64,000 bases of DNA from Neisseria sp. Marseille-Q6792 (GTDB taxonomy: Bacteria; Pseudomonadota; Gammaproteobacteria; Burkholderiales; Neisseriaceae): contig NZ_OW969598.1 in assembly GCF_943181435.1 (NCBI RefSeq), positions 124,001-188,000 of the forward strand, given 5' to 3'. The position numbers were made by a program, and so were the translations under genes. Below, piece after piece: positions 46,521-55,552 of the stretch. A model generated the notes under the pieces. That model saw only the letters and a program-made list of their open reading frames with translations. It ran no database searches and was not told the DNA's origin. Each line of letters starts with the position of its first letter. The stretch's first letter is position 1.

Positions 46521-47132
46521 TTATTTGGAGAGTTGTTTCATCGATGGCGCATAATGTCCGGCACGTTCTTTCAAACGTTGTATCAGGCCGCGCGTGTCGA
46601 TCGGTATGCCGTCTTCGCAGAATGCCGCATACAGGACGGCGCGTAATGCGTCGTTGCGGCTTAATGCACCGCCTATCGGCTTCCATTCGACGTTTCGGGG
46701 CTGTATCCAACGGCGGTTGACCGTATCGCCGTATCCGAATACTTTGTAGGAGGAAAGTTTGTCGTTGCCGAAACGGATGGATGAGCGGGCGCAGAATATG
46801 CCTTCGGCAGTCAGGTTGTCGTAGCCTTTGTCGGAGCGGATATTGAGAATGTAGCGGATGCTGCCGTCGGGCGCGGGCATAATTTGTAGGCTGTCGAGCA
46901 GGATTTTCGGCTGTTTGCCGTAATTTTCATCCACATAAATGTCGAACCAGCCGTCCGAGTGCGTATCGGGCAGCGGCGGCAGTTCGGCGGTATGTTCTTT
47001 AAATTCGCGGGCGGCGGCTTCTTCGGGCGTTTCGCGGTAGCGGGTGTTGATCGGCGTGTCTTTTTGGCTGAAGCTGGTGGCAAGGGACGTGCCGGCAGTC
47101 AGGGCCAAAATCAGAAGGATGGCGCGGCGCAT
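46521..47132 (-). CDS. CNP1-like family exported protein
   Basis: A 203-residue protein with TTGGAG upstream of 47132 and an N-terminal signal sequence (MRRAILLILALTAGTSLATS). The C-terminal domain (WFDIYVDENYGKQPKILLDS, and WKPIGGALSRNDALRAVLYA) matches the CNP1-like family seen in Betaproteobacteria. The family's function is unknown. It is divergent from the tusA-like gene, with 107 bases between for both promoters. Confidence 0.78.
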   Translation of the reverse strand: MRRAILLILALTAGTSLATSFSQKDTPINTRYRETPEEAAAREFKEHTAELPPLPDTHSDGWFDIYVDENYGKQPKILLDSLQIMPAPDGSIRYILNIRSDKGYDNLTAEGIFCARSSIRFGNDKLSSYKVFGYGDTVNRRWIQPRNVEWKPIGGALSRNDALRAVLYAAFCEDGIPIDTRGLIQRLKERAGHYAPSMKQLSK

Positions 47133-47239
47133 AGATTTCTCCAAGTTGAAAACGGCTTTATTTTATGGGTTGGTAGGGAGGGCTGCAAGCAAGTGGGGTA
47201 TAATTCGGCTTTATTTAAACTTTTAACCGGTATCGGAAC

Positions 47240-47464
47240 ATGAACAGCGAAACTTTGGACGTTATCGGGCTGAAATGCCCTTTGCCTATTTTGCGTGCCA
47301 AAAAGGCTTTGGCGCAAATGCAGCAGGGTGACGTGTTGACCGTTCTGGCAACCGACAGCGGCGCACCGGGGGATTTTGAGGCTTTTTGCCGCCAAACCGG
47401 TCATGTGCTGCTGGATGCTTCGGAGCAGGACGGCGTATTCAGGCTGGTCGTCCAACACAAATAA
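47240..47464 (+). CDS. TusA-family sulfurtransferase
   Basis: A 74-residue SirA/TusA/YedF fold. The conserved Cys is in LDVIGLKCPLPILRAKKALA (CPxP motif), followed by GDVLTVLATDSGAPGDFEAF. TusA-type proteins relay persulfide sulfur, for example to tRNA thiolation. It is directly followed by a lipoprotein gene whose 5' end overlaps an uptake sequence. Which TusA paralogue this is cannot be said. Confidence 0.88.
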   Translation: MNSETLDVIGLKCPLPILRAKKALAQMQQGDVLTVLATDSGAPGDFEAFCRQTGHVLLDASEQDGVFRLVVQHK

Positions 47465-47476
47465 ATGCCGTCTGAA

Positions 47477-48070
47477 ATGCAGATAATCCGCCCGATTGTG
47501 TTGTTTGTAACTTTTATTTTTGCTGCATGCAGTGCCAAAAATCAACCTTCCGACGAGGATCGGCAAAGCTTTGCGCGTATTGCCGTCGATTTGTTCCGGA
47601 ATGCCTGCGTATCGACGCAGGGCGGTTTTGAACCGGTTTCCAAGTTTGCCGCTGTCGGACATTTTGTCCCTGTCGGAAAGGAAGACCTGTCCCATCTGCC
47701 GCCCACTGTTGCAGAACCCGATGTACAGGCGTTGTGGACGCTTGAACGCGATGGCGGCATTTATTATTTGAGCCTGACGCGCGACAGTTGCAGTGTGAAA
47801 GCCGAGCGGGCAGACAGTGCCGCACTTTTGGAACATTTTGACGGACTTGTCCGACATCCGCCGCAAAATAAAAATTTGGAATTAAGGGCAGAACAGTCGG
47901 TGCAGGCACCATTTGAAATCCGCCAAGTCAGCTATGCCTGGCGGGAAGCGGGCAGCCCTGAAGAAACCGTATTGACCGCACAAACCGCCGATTCCCCGGA
48001 TTTACCCGTACAGGCAGTTTTGAACCTGACGCACCGTTCCCATAATGGGAAATCCCTAATTCTCCCCTAA
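47477..48070 (+). CDS. Hypothetical lipoprotein
   Basis: The start at 47477 (MQIIRPIVLFVTFIFAACSA) gives a lipobox FAAC and 197 residues. An ATG at 47465 in the same frame is part of an uptake sequence (MPSE) and would spoil the signal peptide less plausibly. The mature domain has Cys in RNACVS and RDSCSV. It lies 12 bases after the tusA-like gene. No family was recognised. Confidence 0.65.
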   Translation: MQIIRPIVLFVTFIFAACSAKNQPSDEDRQSFARIAVDLFRNACVSTQGGFEPVSKFAAVGHFVPVGKEDLSHLPPTVAEPDVQALWTLERDGGIYYLSLTRDSCSVKAERADSAALLEHFDGLVRHPPQNKNLELRAEQSVQAPFEIRQVSYAWREAGSPEETVLTAQTADSPDLPVQAVLNLTHRSHNGKSLILP

Positions 48071-48072
48071 CT

Positions 48073-48107
48073 TCAGACGGCATAAAGTCGGCATGCCGTC
48101 TGGAAAG
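48073..48107 (+). terminator. DUS inverted pair before pyrC
   Basis: TTCAGACGGCAT and ATGCCGTCTGGAA (one drifted base) around AAAGTCGGC, just after the lipoprotein stop. Termination is probable but the T tract is short. Confidence 0.55.
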
Positions 48108-48130
48108 CAAAAATCTAAAAAGGAACAACC

Positions 48131-49165
48131 ATGCAAACCCTGACCATCACCCGCCCCGACGATATGCACCTGCACCTGCGCGACGGCGACGCGCTCAAAG
48201 CCGTTGCACCCTATACTGCCCGCCAGATGGGGCGCGCCGTCATCATGCCCAACCTCAAACCGCCCGTCGTCAGCGTAGCCGACGCGCTTGCCTACAAAGC
48301 GCGCATTATGGCGGCGTTGCCCGAAGGCAGCGCGTTTGAGCCGTTGATGACGCTTTACCTCACCGACAACGCCACGCCCGAACTTGTACGCGAAGCCAAA
48401 GCCGCCGGCATCGTCGCCTTCAAACTCTACCCCGCCGGTGCGACGACCAATTCCGATTCCGGCGTAACCGACCTGTTCAAACTCATCCCCGTTTTGGAAG
48501 AAATGGCAAAACAGGGCATCCTGTTCCTTGTTCACGGCGAAGTAACCGACCCCGAAATCGATATTTTCGATCGCGAAGCCGCCTTTATCGAGCGCGTGAT
48601 GAAACCCGTTTTGGCGCGAGTGCCGAATCTTAAAGTCGTGTTCGAACACATCACCACCGCCGAAGCCGCCCGCCTTGTTTTGGAAGCGGGCGACAACGTT
48701 GCCGCCTCCGTGACCCCGCAACACCTCCTGCTCAACCGCAACGACCTCTTGGTCGGCGGCGTGCGCCCCCATCATTTCTGCTTACCCGTACTCAAACGCG
48801 AAATCCACCGTCAGGCATTGGTCGCCGCCGTTACCGGCGAGAAGGCGCACAAATTCTTCCTCGGCACCGACTCCGCGCCGCACGCCAAGTCCGCCAAAGA
48901 AAACGCCTGCGGCTGCGCCGGTATGTTCAGCGCGATGACCGCCATCGAGCTTTACGCCGAAGTGTTTGAAAAAGCAGGCGCGTTGGACAAACTCGAAGCC
49001 TTTGCCTCGAAAAACGGCGCAAGGTTCTACGGCATTCCCGAAAATACCGACACGATTACCCTTATCAAACAAAGCCAAACCGTCCCCGCAAGCGTTCCCT
49101 ACGGCGACGGCGAACTTGTCCCGATGCGCGCGGGCGACGAAATCAGCTGGACGGTGCAGTTTTGA
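48131..49165 (+). CDS. pyrC: Dihydroorotase (class II)
   Basis: A 344-residue zinc amidohydrolase of pyrimidine synthesis. Metal ligands lie in [11 protein letters not shown] (HxH), the carboxylated Lys region [24 protein letters not shown] and FEHITTAEA, with the Asp in GTDSAPH. The length matches the E. coli-type enzyme (348). AAAGGAACAACC precedes the start. It is followed by an unrelated AT-rich gene. Confidence 0.96.
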   Translation: MQTLTITRPDDMHLHLRDGDALKAVAPYTARQMGRAVIMPNLKPPVVSVADALAYKARIMAALPEGSAFEPLMTLYLTDNATPELVREAKAAGIVAFKLYPAGATTNSDSGVTDLFKLIPVLEEMAKQGILFLVHGEVTDPEIDIFDREAAFIERVMKPVLARVPNLKVVFEHITTAEAARLVLEAGDNVAASVTPQHLLLNRNDLLVGGVRPHHFCLPVLKREIHRQALVAAVTGEKAHKFFLGTDSAPHAKSAKENACGCAGMFSAMTAIELYAEVFEKAGALDKLEAFASKNGARFYGIPENTDTITLIKQSQTVPASVPYGDGELVPMRAGDEISWTVQF

Positions 49166-49183
49166 AAAAATTGGAGATATAAA

Positions 49184-49666
49184 ATGAGCTATTTAAATTT
49201 AGATGATGATATGTATTTGGTTTATGATTTTAAGCAAGATATGACAAACAGAAGAACGAAGGAATATATTGAAAATACAAGATTACTGTCATTGAATGAC
49301 GAAAGTATCTTTGGCATCAAAAAAGACAAAGGATTGTTTGCGTCGGATGAATGGTGGGCTAATATTGATTCCGGACAGATTATCACCAGAAGCGTTTCCG
49401 GAGTAATATCGTCAATATATGAGGCAGGAATGGAAAGAAGAAACATACCGAATAGTTTTAGTTTTATAGATGGTGAAGGCATCGTAAGGAATGAAAGTAT
49501 GTATATGATGAATAAATCCGACAGACATTTATTTTGTGAAGGGAAAAAAATTGCTATTTTTTACGCGTATGACGAATTAAAAATATCAAAACAAAGAAAA
49601 GGAGACGTAATTGATTTGGAAAACAACTATGTTGAGCAAGTCATTGAAATGGCAATTTCAAAATAA
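49184..49666 (+). CDS. Orphan AT-rich gene of unknown function, 160 aa
   Basis: Strong GGAG site before ATG (MSYLNLDDDMYLVYDFKQDM). The protein is acidic, cytosolic by appearance, with WWANIDSG and SFSFIDGEGIVRNES in the middle. Base composition is much lower in GC than pyrC and nusB around it, and codon use differs. The size and acidity resemble an immunity protein of a polymorphic toxin system, but no toxin gene is adjacent, so this is only a guess. No family was recognised. Confidence 0.65.
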   Translation: MSYLNLDDDMYLVYDFKQDMTNRRTKEYIENTRLLSLNDESIFGIKKDKGLFASDEWWANIDSGQIITRSVSGVISSIYEAGMERRNIPNSFSFIDGEGIVRNESMYMMNKSDRHLFCEGKKIAIFYAYDELKISKQRKGDVIDLENNYVEQVIEMAISK

Positions 49667-49751
49667 TCAGATGACGCCGGTGCCTAAGCCTACCAACTGG
49701 CCGATGCCGTCAAAAACCAAACCGGCCAACATTGATTGAACGGTCAAGCAA

Positions 49752-49784
49752 AATGCCGTCTGAAAGGTTTTTCAGACGGCATTT
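49752..49784. terminator. DUS terminator between the orphan gene and nusB
   Basis: ATGCCGTCTGAAA and TTTCAGACGGCAT with a GGTT loop in a convergent gap. Serves nusB on the - strand and the orphan gene on the + strand. Confidence 0.75.
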
Positions 49785-49811
49785 GCGTATTTCTGATTTT
49801 AATCCGACATA

Positions 49812-50237
49812 TCAACGGCGTTTAGGCTCGTCGGGGCGGATTTGGGCGGCGAGTTTGTCGAGGATGCCGTTGACGAATTTGTGCCCGTCCGTGCCGCCGA
49901 AGGTTTTGGTAACTTCGATGGCTTCGTTGATGATGACGGGGTAGGGTGTTTCGGGCATGGCGGACAGCTCGTGGCAGGCGGTCAGCAGGACGGCGCGTTC
50001 GATGGGGTTGAGATCTTTTTCGTCCCTGTCGAGCAGCGGGCGGATTTTTTGGATGTAGTCCGCTGCGTTGGTTTGCGTGCCGAAGAAAAGTTTGTTGAAC
50101 AATTCTTCGTCTGCCTTGGCAAAGTCGGGCATTTCGCGGATGTTTTTAGCAATCTCGGGTGCGGCGGTGCGGTTGATAAGGGATTGGTAAACGGCTTGTA
50201 CGGCAAGCTCGCGGGAACGGCGGCGGGCTGTTTTCAT
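49812..50237 (-). CDS. nusB: Transcription antitermination factor NusB
   Basis: A 141-residue all-helical protein that joins NusE at boxA of rRNA operons. RRSRELAVQAVYQSLINRTA at the N-terminus and PYPVIINEAIEVTKTFGGTD, then KFVNGILDKLA at the C-terminus, are the family signatures. It is downstream of ribH as in many bacteria, 77 bases away. Confidence 0.95.
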   Translation of the reverse strand: MKTARRRSRELAVQAVYQSLINRTAAPEIAKNIREMPDFAKADEELFNKLFFGTQTNAADYIQKIRPLLDRDEKDLNPIERAVLLTACHELSAMPETPYPVIINEAIEVTKTFGGTDGHKFVNGILDKLAAQIRPDEPKRR

Positions 50238-50314
50238 GATTTTTCCTTGAAACGGTTGGGCGGCACGGTATGCCGTCTGAAACGGAAAGGGCGTATTGGT
50301 GTACGCCCTGTTTG

Positions 50315-50791
50315 TTATTCTTCGTCTTCAAACTGTTCTTCGAGCAGAAGGTTGACGAGGTTGGCGCATTCTACGGCGACTTTGGCGGCATCCGAGGCTT
50401 TTTCTTCAATCCGTTCAATTGCCTGCGCGTCGTTTTCGGTGGTCAGGACGGCATTGGCAATCGGGATGTTGTAGTCGAGTGCGACGCGGCTGACCCCTGC
50501 TCCGGATTCGTTGGAAACCAGCTCGAAATGGTAGGTTTCGCCACGGATGACGACGCCGATGGCAATCAGTGCGTCAAATTTTTCGGAAGAGGCAAAGTTC
50601 ATCAGCGCGATGGGGATTTCAAGTGCGCCGGGTACGGTGGCGACGGTAATGTTTTTGTCTGCCACGCCCAATTCTTTGAGGGTGCGGCAGCAGACTTTGA
50701 GCATTTCGCTGCCGATTTCGTTGGTGAAACGTGCCTGTACGATGCCGATGCGGAGGTGTTTGCCGTCGAGGTTGGGGGCGATGGTGTTCAT
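50315..50791 (-). CDS. ribH: 6,7-dimethyl-8-ribityllumazine synthase
   Basis: A 158-residue subunit making the penultimate riboflavin intermediate. The start at 50791 ([20 protein letters not shown]) follows AAAGGAC. Conserved blocks: [36 protein letters not shown] with the catalytic His, and [14 protein letters not shown]. Lumazine synthase assembles as icosahedra or pentamers. It precedes nusB. Confidence 0.95.
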   Translation of the reverse strand: MNTIAPNLDGKHLRIGIVQARFTNEIGSEMLKVCCRTLKELGVADKNITVATVPGALEIPIALMNFASSEKFDALIAIGVVIRGETYHFELVSNESGAGVSRVALDYNIPIANAVLTTENDAQAIERIEEKASDAAKVAVECANLVNLLLEEQFEDEE

Positions 50792-50837
50792 TGGGTGTCC
50801 TTTGGTATTCGGAGGTTTCGGAATGCCGTCTGAAGGG

Positions 50838-51161
50838 TCAGTCCTTAGGTTGCCAGTCGGCGACGGTTTGGAATGTGCCGTCTTCTGCCAATTCCCACGC
50901 GCTGCCTTCGGGTTGGGAAAGCAGTGCGGCGGTTTCAGGGTTGGTTTTGGTGATTTCGGCAATGCTGAGGATGCTGAAGTTGTCCGGATCGTCGGTATAT
51001 TCGTCGGTCTCGTCGCCGCTGAAGAAACGCCAGCCGCTGTCATTTTCGAAAACGGGGGCTTCGCGGTAGAGGAAGCCGACGGGGTGGTTTTGTTTGACTA
51101 CGGTGTTGGTGGCGATACAGCGGTCGAGTGCCGAGGAAAGTGCTTGTGCAAATGCGTTCAT
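50838..51161 (-). CDS. DUF2185 family protein
   Basis: A 107-residue acidic protein with the DUF2185 core [39 protein letters not shown] and [14 protein letters not shown]2185 belongs to a group including immunity-type proteins, but its function here is unknown. The start at 51161 ([20 protein letters not shown]) is chosen by homology-like pattern. It is 46 bases upstream of ribH. Confidence 0.8.
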   Translation of the reverse strand: MNAFAQALSSALDRCIATNTVVKQNHPVGFLYREAPVFENDSGWRFFSGDETDEYTDDPDNFSILSIAEITKTNPETAALLSQPEGSAWELAEDGTFQTVADWQPKD

Positions 51162-51328
51162 TGCGGGAATACGTTGGGGGGAAAACTTACGGATTTTACC
51201 ACGATTCTTGCGTTGTCGGCAGACGGCGGCGGTTTGGTGGTACAATGTGCGCCGTTTGCAGCCTTAAGGTGTTTCTGTATTTTTGAAGTATGGAAACGCA
51301 TTCGGGCTGTTTTTTGCGGAAGACGGTA

Positions 51329-52048
51329 ATGAAAGACGATGTTTTGAAACAGCAGGCGCACGCGGCGATACAGAAGAGACTGGGCTACACGTTCCGCGAT
51401 ATTTCGCTTTTGCGGCAGGCTTTGACGCACAGGAGCCATCATGCGAAGCACAACGAGCGGTTTGAGTTTGTCGGCGATTCGATTTTGAATTATACGGTGG
51501 CGCGGATGCTGTTTGACGCGTTTCCGAAGTTGACCGAGGGCGAGTTGTCGCGGTTGCGGGCAAGTCTGGTCAATGAGGGCGTGCTGGCGGAAATGGCGGC
51601 GGAAATGAATGTCGGCGACGGCCTGTACTTGGGGGCGGGCGAGTTGAAGAGCGGCGGCTTCAGACGGCCTTCGATACTGGCGGACGCGATGGAGGCGATG
51701 TTTGCGGCGGTCAGCTTCGATGCCGATTTCAACACGGCGGAAAAGGTGGTGCGCCATTTGTTTGCCGATCGCGTCCGGCGCGCCGATTTCCAAAATCAGG
51801 CAAAAGACGGCAAAACTGCTTTGCAGGAGGCGTTGCAGGCGCGTCGTTTCGCCTTGCCGAAATACCGTATCGAAGAGCAAATCGGCCATGCCAACGACAG
51901 TATGTTTGTCATTTCCTGCGATTTGGGCGAACTGGGTTTCGTGTGCCGTGCCAAAGGGACGAGCCGCAAGGCGGCGGAGCAGTCGGCGGCGAAAGAGGCT
52001 TTGAAATGGCTGGAAGAAAAGCTGCCGCTGAAGAAGAAAAAGAAATGA
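51329..52048 (+). CDS. rnc: Ribonuclease III
   Basis: A 239-residue endonuclease for double-stranded RNA, used in rRNA and mRNA maturation. The signature RFEFVGDSILNYTVARMLF carries catalytic Glu/Asp; the second acidic site is ADAMEAMFAA. The double-stranded RNA-binding domain is residues about 158-228. The start at 51329 (MKDDVLKQQAHAAIQKRLGY) fits the usual length. It overlaps or abuts era. Correia transcripts are known RNase III substrates in Neisseria. Confidence 0.95.
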   Translation: MKDDVLKQQAHAAIQKRLGYTFRDISLLRQALTHRSHHAKHNERFEFVGDSILNYTVARMLFDAFPKLTEGELSRLRASLVNEGVLAEMAAEMNVGDGLYLGAGELKSGGFRRPSILADAMEAMFAAVSFDADFNTAEKVVRHLFADRVRRADFQNQAKDGKTALQEALQARRFALPKYRIEEQIGHANDSMFVISCDLGELGFVCRAKGTSRKAAEQSAAKEALKWLEEKLPLKKKKK

Positions 52049-52095
52049 GGCGGCGCGTGAATATGCTGTCTGAACATATGGATACGAAAGCGAAT

Positions 52096-53019
52096 ATGGA
52101 TATTGAAACCTTCCTTGCAGAGGAACGTGCCGCCGATGGTTACCGTTGCGGCTTCGTAGCGATTGTCGGTCGTCCGAACGTGGGCAAATCAACGCTGATG
52201 AACCATCTCATCGGTCAGAAAATCAGCATCACCAGCAAAAAGGCGCAGACGACGCGCAACCGCGTAACGGGGATTTATACCGACGATACCGCGCAGTTCG
52301 TGTTTGTCGATACGCCCGGTTTTCAAACCGACCACCGCAACGCGCTCAACGACAGGCTGAATCAAAACGTTACCGAGGCGCTCGGCGGCGTGGATGTGGT
52401 GGTTTTCGTCGTGGAAGCGATGCGCTTTACCGATGCCGACCGCGTCGTGTTGAAACAACTGCCCAAGCACACGCCGGTCATTTTAGTGGTCAACAAAATC
52501 GACAAGGACAAGGCGAAAGACCGTTATGCATTGGAGGCGTTTGTTGCCCAGGTGCGCGCCGAATTTGAATTTGCGGCGGCGGAGGCAGTCAGCGCGAAAC
52601 ACGGTTTGCGGATTGCCAACCTGTTGGAGCTGATTAAGCCGTATCTGCCCGAAAGCGTGCCGATGTATCCCGAAGACATGGTTACGGACAAATCGGCGCG
52701 TTTTTTGGCGATGGAAATCGTGCGTGAAAAATTGTTCCGCTATTTGGGCGAGGAATTGCCTTATGCGATGAACGTCGAAGTGGAGCAGTTTGAAGAGGAA
52801 GACGGTTTAAACCGCATCTATATCGCCGTTTTGGTCGACAAAGAAAGCCAAAAGGCGATTTTAATCGGTAAAGGCGGAGAACGTTTGAAGAAGATTTCCA
52901 CCGAGGCGCGGTTGGATATGGAAAAACTGTTTGATACCAAAGTGTTTTTGAAGGTCTGGGTCAAAGTCAAATCCGGTTGGGCGGACGACATCCGCTTCCT
53001 GCGCGAGCTGGGTTTGTAA
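52096..53019 (+). CDS. era: GTPase Era
   Basis: A 307-residue GTPase that binds 16S rRNA in small-subunit assembly. G1 GRPNVGKST, G3 DTPG, G4 NKID, and the C-terminal KH domain (SQKAILIGKGGERLKKISTE) are all present. The start at 52096 (MDIETFLAEERAADGYRCGF) matches relatives; the frame also has an ATG at 52045 overlapping the rnc stop (ATGA) that would add 17 residues. The rnc-era order is conserved. Confidence 0.96.
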   Translation: MDIETFLAEERAADGYRCGFVAIVGRPNVGKSTLMNHLIGQKISITSKKAQTTRNRVTGIYTDDTAQFVFVDTPGFQTDHRNALNDRLNQNVTEALGGVDVVVFVVEAMRFTDADRVVLKQLPKHTPVILVVNKIDKDKAKDRYALEAFVAQVRAEFEFAAAEAVSAKHGLRIANLLELIKPYLPESVPMYPEDMVTDKSARFLAMEIVREKLFRYLGEELPYAMNVEVEQFEEEDGLNRIYIAVLVDKESQKAILIGKGGERLKKISTEARLDMEKLFDTKVFLKVWVKVKSGWADDIRFLRELGL

Positions 53020-53078
53020 ACCCTTAAAGGACAATCTGATTTCCCTACGGCTTCAAACCCTGTTGGAGCTGGGCAAAA

Positions 53079-53115
53079 ATGCCGTCTGAACTTGGTTTCA
53101 GACGGCATTTTTTAA
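53079..53115 (+). terminator. DUS terminator after era
   Basis: ATGCCGTCTGAA and TTCAGACGGCAT with a CTTGGT loop, then TTTTTT. Separates era from lbpB. The stretch 53116-53280 that follows shows no gene. Confidence 0.8.
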
Positions 53116-53290
53116 TAAAAAAAGCTGTGTTTTAGTAATCTGTTGATTTCAATTCTTTGCAAGGGAAAAGACAATTATTTTCTGGTTAGGAATAAACCTA
53201 TCCTATTGAATACCTTAAAGCCAAGTACGCCTATCAACACTATATTAAAACACAGCCTAAAAAATAATTTATATTATATCCATATATAAG

Positions 53291-53310
53291 TATAATGACA
53301 CTTATTATCA
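53291..53310 (+). promoter_or_regulatory. Fur-like box upstream of lbpB
   Basis: TATAATGACACTTATTATCA is a near-palindrome close to the Fur consensus, 20 bases before the lbpB start. It also overlaps a possible -10 (TATAAT). Iron-repressed lbpBA expression is established in Neisseria. Confidence 0.65.
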
Positions 53311-53329
53311 ACTCATAAGTGAAGTAGAA

Positions 53330-55552
53330 ATGCGTAAACTGAATTATTTCAGCATTGCCTTGCTGCCGTTGATGCTGGCAGCCTGCGGCGGCAATTTCGG
53401 CGTGCAGCCTGTTGCCAAACCAACGCCGACCGCGCAAACCCCGTCAGATTCCAAACCGTCCAAACCTGAGGACGTTCCCACTCCGCCCCCTGCCAAACCT
53501 TCTATAGAAACCACGCCGGTCAACCGGCCCGCCGTCGGTGCGGCAATGCGGCTGCCAAGGCGGAATATCGCGACCCATAATAAGAATGGTGAGGAACTTC
53601 TTAATAATAATCAGGCAGAAGAATCATTATCGCTCAAAGAGGGAGATATCCTGTTTTTGGACGGCACGTCGGAGGAACAGGTCGGTAAATTGAAAAATGA
53701 AATTCATAAACGGAATCCTGAGGCAAGCATTACCACATCGCAAAAAGAAGAAGAAAAATATCAATATCAATTTGTCCATGCGGGCTATGTGTTTACTCGA
53801 AACGGAAAAGATGAAATCGAACAGACCTTAGATGGTAAGCGGGTTACCCACCGTTTTGGTTATGACGGTTTTGTATATTATTCCGGAGAACATCCTTCCC
53901 AATCTTTACCGAGCTCGGGAACGGTGCAATATTCCGGCAACTGGCAATATATGACCGATGCCATACGTCATCGGACAGGTAAGGCGGTTGCCAGTGTGGA
54001 TTTGGGTTATACCACATATTATGGTAATGAAATTGGGGCAGCTTCTTATGAGGCTAGGGATGCCGATGGCCGGGAAAAGCATCCTGCCAAATATACGGTT
54101 GATTTCGATAAGAAAACTTTGACGGGTCAATTAATTAAAAATCAGTATGTGCAAAATAAGAATAATCCAGATGAACCTAAAAAACCGCTGACCATTTACA
54201 ACATCACTGCCGATTTAAACGGCAACCGCTTTACCGGCAGTGCCAGGGTCAATCCTGATTTAGCGAAAAGCCATGCCAAGAAGGAGCATTTGTTTTTCCA
54301 TGACAATGCCGATCAGCGGCTTGAGGGCGGTTTTTTCGGAGATAACGGAGAAGAGCTTGCCGGACGGTTTATCAGCAACGACAACAGCGTATTCGGCGTA
54401 TTCGCAGGCAAAAAAACAGACGCATCAGGCGCAAATCCTGCTATGCCGTCTGAAAAACACACCAAAATCTTGGATTCTCTAAAAATTTCCGTTGACGAGG
54501 CAAGTGATAAAAATCCCCGCCCGTTTGCCATTTCCCCTATGCCCGATTTTGGTCATCCCGACAAACTTCTTGTCGAAGGGCGTGAAATTCCTTTGGTTAG
54601 CCAAGAGAAAACCATCAAGCTTGCCGACGGCAGGGAAATGACCGTCCGTGCTTGTTGCGATTTTCTGACCTATGTGAAACTCGGACGGATAAAAACCGAC
54701 CGCCCGGCAAGTAAACCAAAGGCGGAAGATAAAGGGAAGGATGAAGAGGATACAGGCGTTGATAACGGCGAAGAAGGCACGGAAGATGAAGCCGCAGAAG
54801 GCAGCGAAGGAGGCGAAGACGAAATCGGCGATGAAGGAGGAAGTGCGGAAGACGAAGCCGCAGAAAACGAAGGCAGCGAAGAAGACGAAGGTGAAGAAGC
54901 TGAAGACCCCGAAGAAGAATCGCCGGAAGAAGGCGGCGGTGGCGGTTCAGACGGCATCTCGCCCGCTCCGGAAGCCCCTAAAGGCAGGGACATCGACCTT
55001 TTCCTGAAAGGTATCCGCACGGCAGAAACGAATATTCCGCAAACTGGAAAAGCACGCTATACCGGCACTTGGGAAGCGCGTATCGGCAAACCCATTCAAT
55101 GGGACAATCATGCGGATAAAGCGGCAAAAGCAGAGTTTAATGTTGATTTCGGCGAGAAATCGATTTCCGGAACGCTGACGGAGAAAAACGGTGTAGAACC
55201 TGCTTTCTATATTGAAAACGGCAAGATTGAGGGCAATGGTTTCCATGCGACAGCGCGCACTCGGGATAACGGCATCAATCTTTCGGGAAATGATTCGACT
55301 AATCCTCAAAGTTTCAAAGCCAATAATCTTCTTGTAACGGGCGGCTTTTACGGCCCGCAGGCGGAGGAATTGGGCGGTACTATTTTCAATAATGATGGGA
55401 AATCTCTTGATATAACTGAAGATACTGAACATGAAGCTGAAAATGAAGCTGAAGCTGAAGCTGGTGTTGGCGAACAGTTAGAACCTGAAGTTAAACACCA
55501 ATTCGGCGTGGTATTCGGTGCGAAGAAAGATAATAAAGAGGTGGAAAAATGA
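53330..55552 (+). CDS. lbpB: Lactoferrin-binding protein B (surface lipoprotein)
   Basis: A 740-residue surface lipoprotein that helps LbpA capture lactoferrin and neutralises lactoferricin. Lipobox LAAC with Cys19, then a Pro-rich anchor (about residues 28-65). Two TbpB-like lobes each carry a handle and barrel (the N-lobe ends in GGFFGDNGEELAGRF, the C-lobe in TGGFYGPQAEELGGTIFN). Between them (about residues 462-540) is a Glu/Asp-rich tract typical of LbpB and absent from TbpB. Its TGA overlaps the lbpA start (ATGA). Confidence 0.96.
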   Translation: MRKLNYFSIALLPLMLAACGGNFGVQPVAKPTPTAQTPSDSKPSKPEDVPTPPPAKPSIETTPVNRPAVGAAMRLPRRNIATHNKNGEELLNNNQAEESLSLKEGDILFLDGTSEEQVGKLKNEIHKRNPEASITTSQKEEEKYQYQFVHAGYVFTRNGKDEIEQTLDGKRVTHRFGYDGFVYYSGEHPSQSLPSSGTVQYSGNWQYMTDAIRHRTGKAVASVDLGYTTYYGNEIGAASYEARDADGREKHPAKYTVDFDKKTLTGQLIKNQYVQNKNNPDEPKKPLTIYNITADLNGNRFTGSARVNPDLAKSHAKKEHLFFHDNADQRLEGGFFGDNGEELAGRFISNDNSVFGVFAGKKTDASGANPAMPSEKHTKILDSLKISVDEASDKNPRPFAISPMPDFGHPDKLLVEGREIPLVSQEKTIKLADGREMTVRACCDFLTYVKLGRIKTDRPASKPKAEDKGKDEEDTGVDNGEEGTEDEAAEGSEGGEDEIGDEGGSAEDEAAENEGSEEDEGEEAEDPEEESPEEGGGGGSDGISPAPEAPKGRDIDLFLKGIRTAETNIPQTGKARYTGTWEARIGKPIQWDNHADKAAKAEFNVDFGEKSISGTLTEKNGVEPAFYIENGKIEGNGFHATARTRDNGINLSGNDSTNPQSFKANNLLVTGGFYGPQAEELGGTIFNNDGKSLDITEDTEHEAENEAEAEAGVGEQLEPEVKHQFGVVFGAKKDNKEVEK

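Noticed and set aside
54741..55007. Lys-rich + frame within lbpB
   Set aside because: It is the +1 reading of the Glu/Asp codons of the acidic tract and has no independent start signal.
55430..55480. GAAGCT tandem repeat near the lbpB 3' end as a phase-variation tract
   Set aside because: Only three consecutive copies, in frame, so changes would alter length by two residues rather than switch expression.
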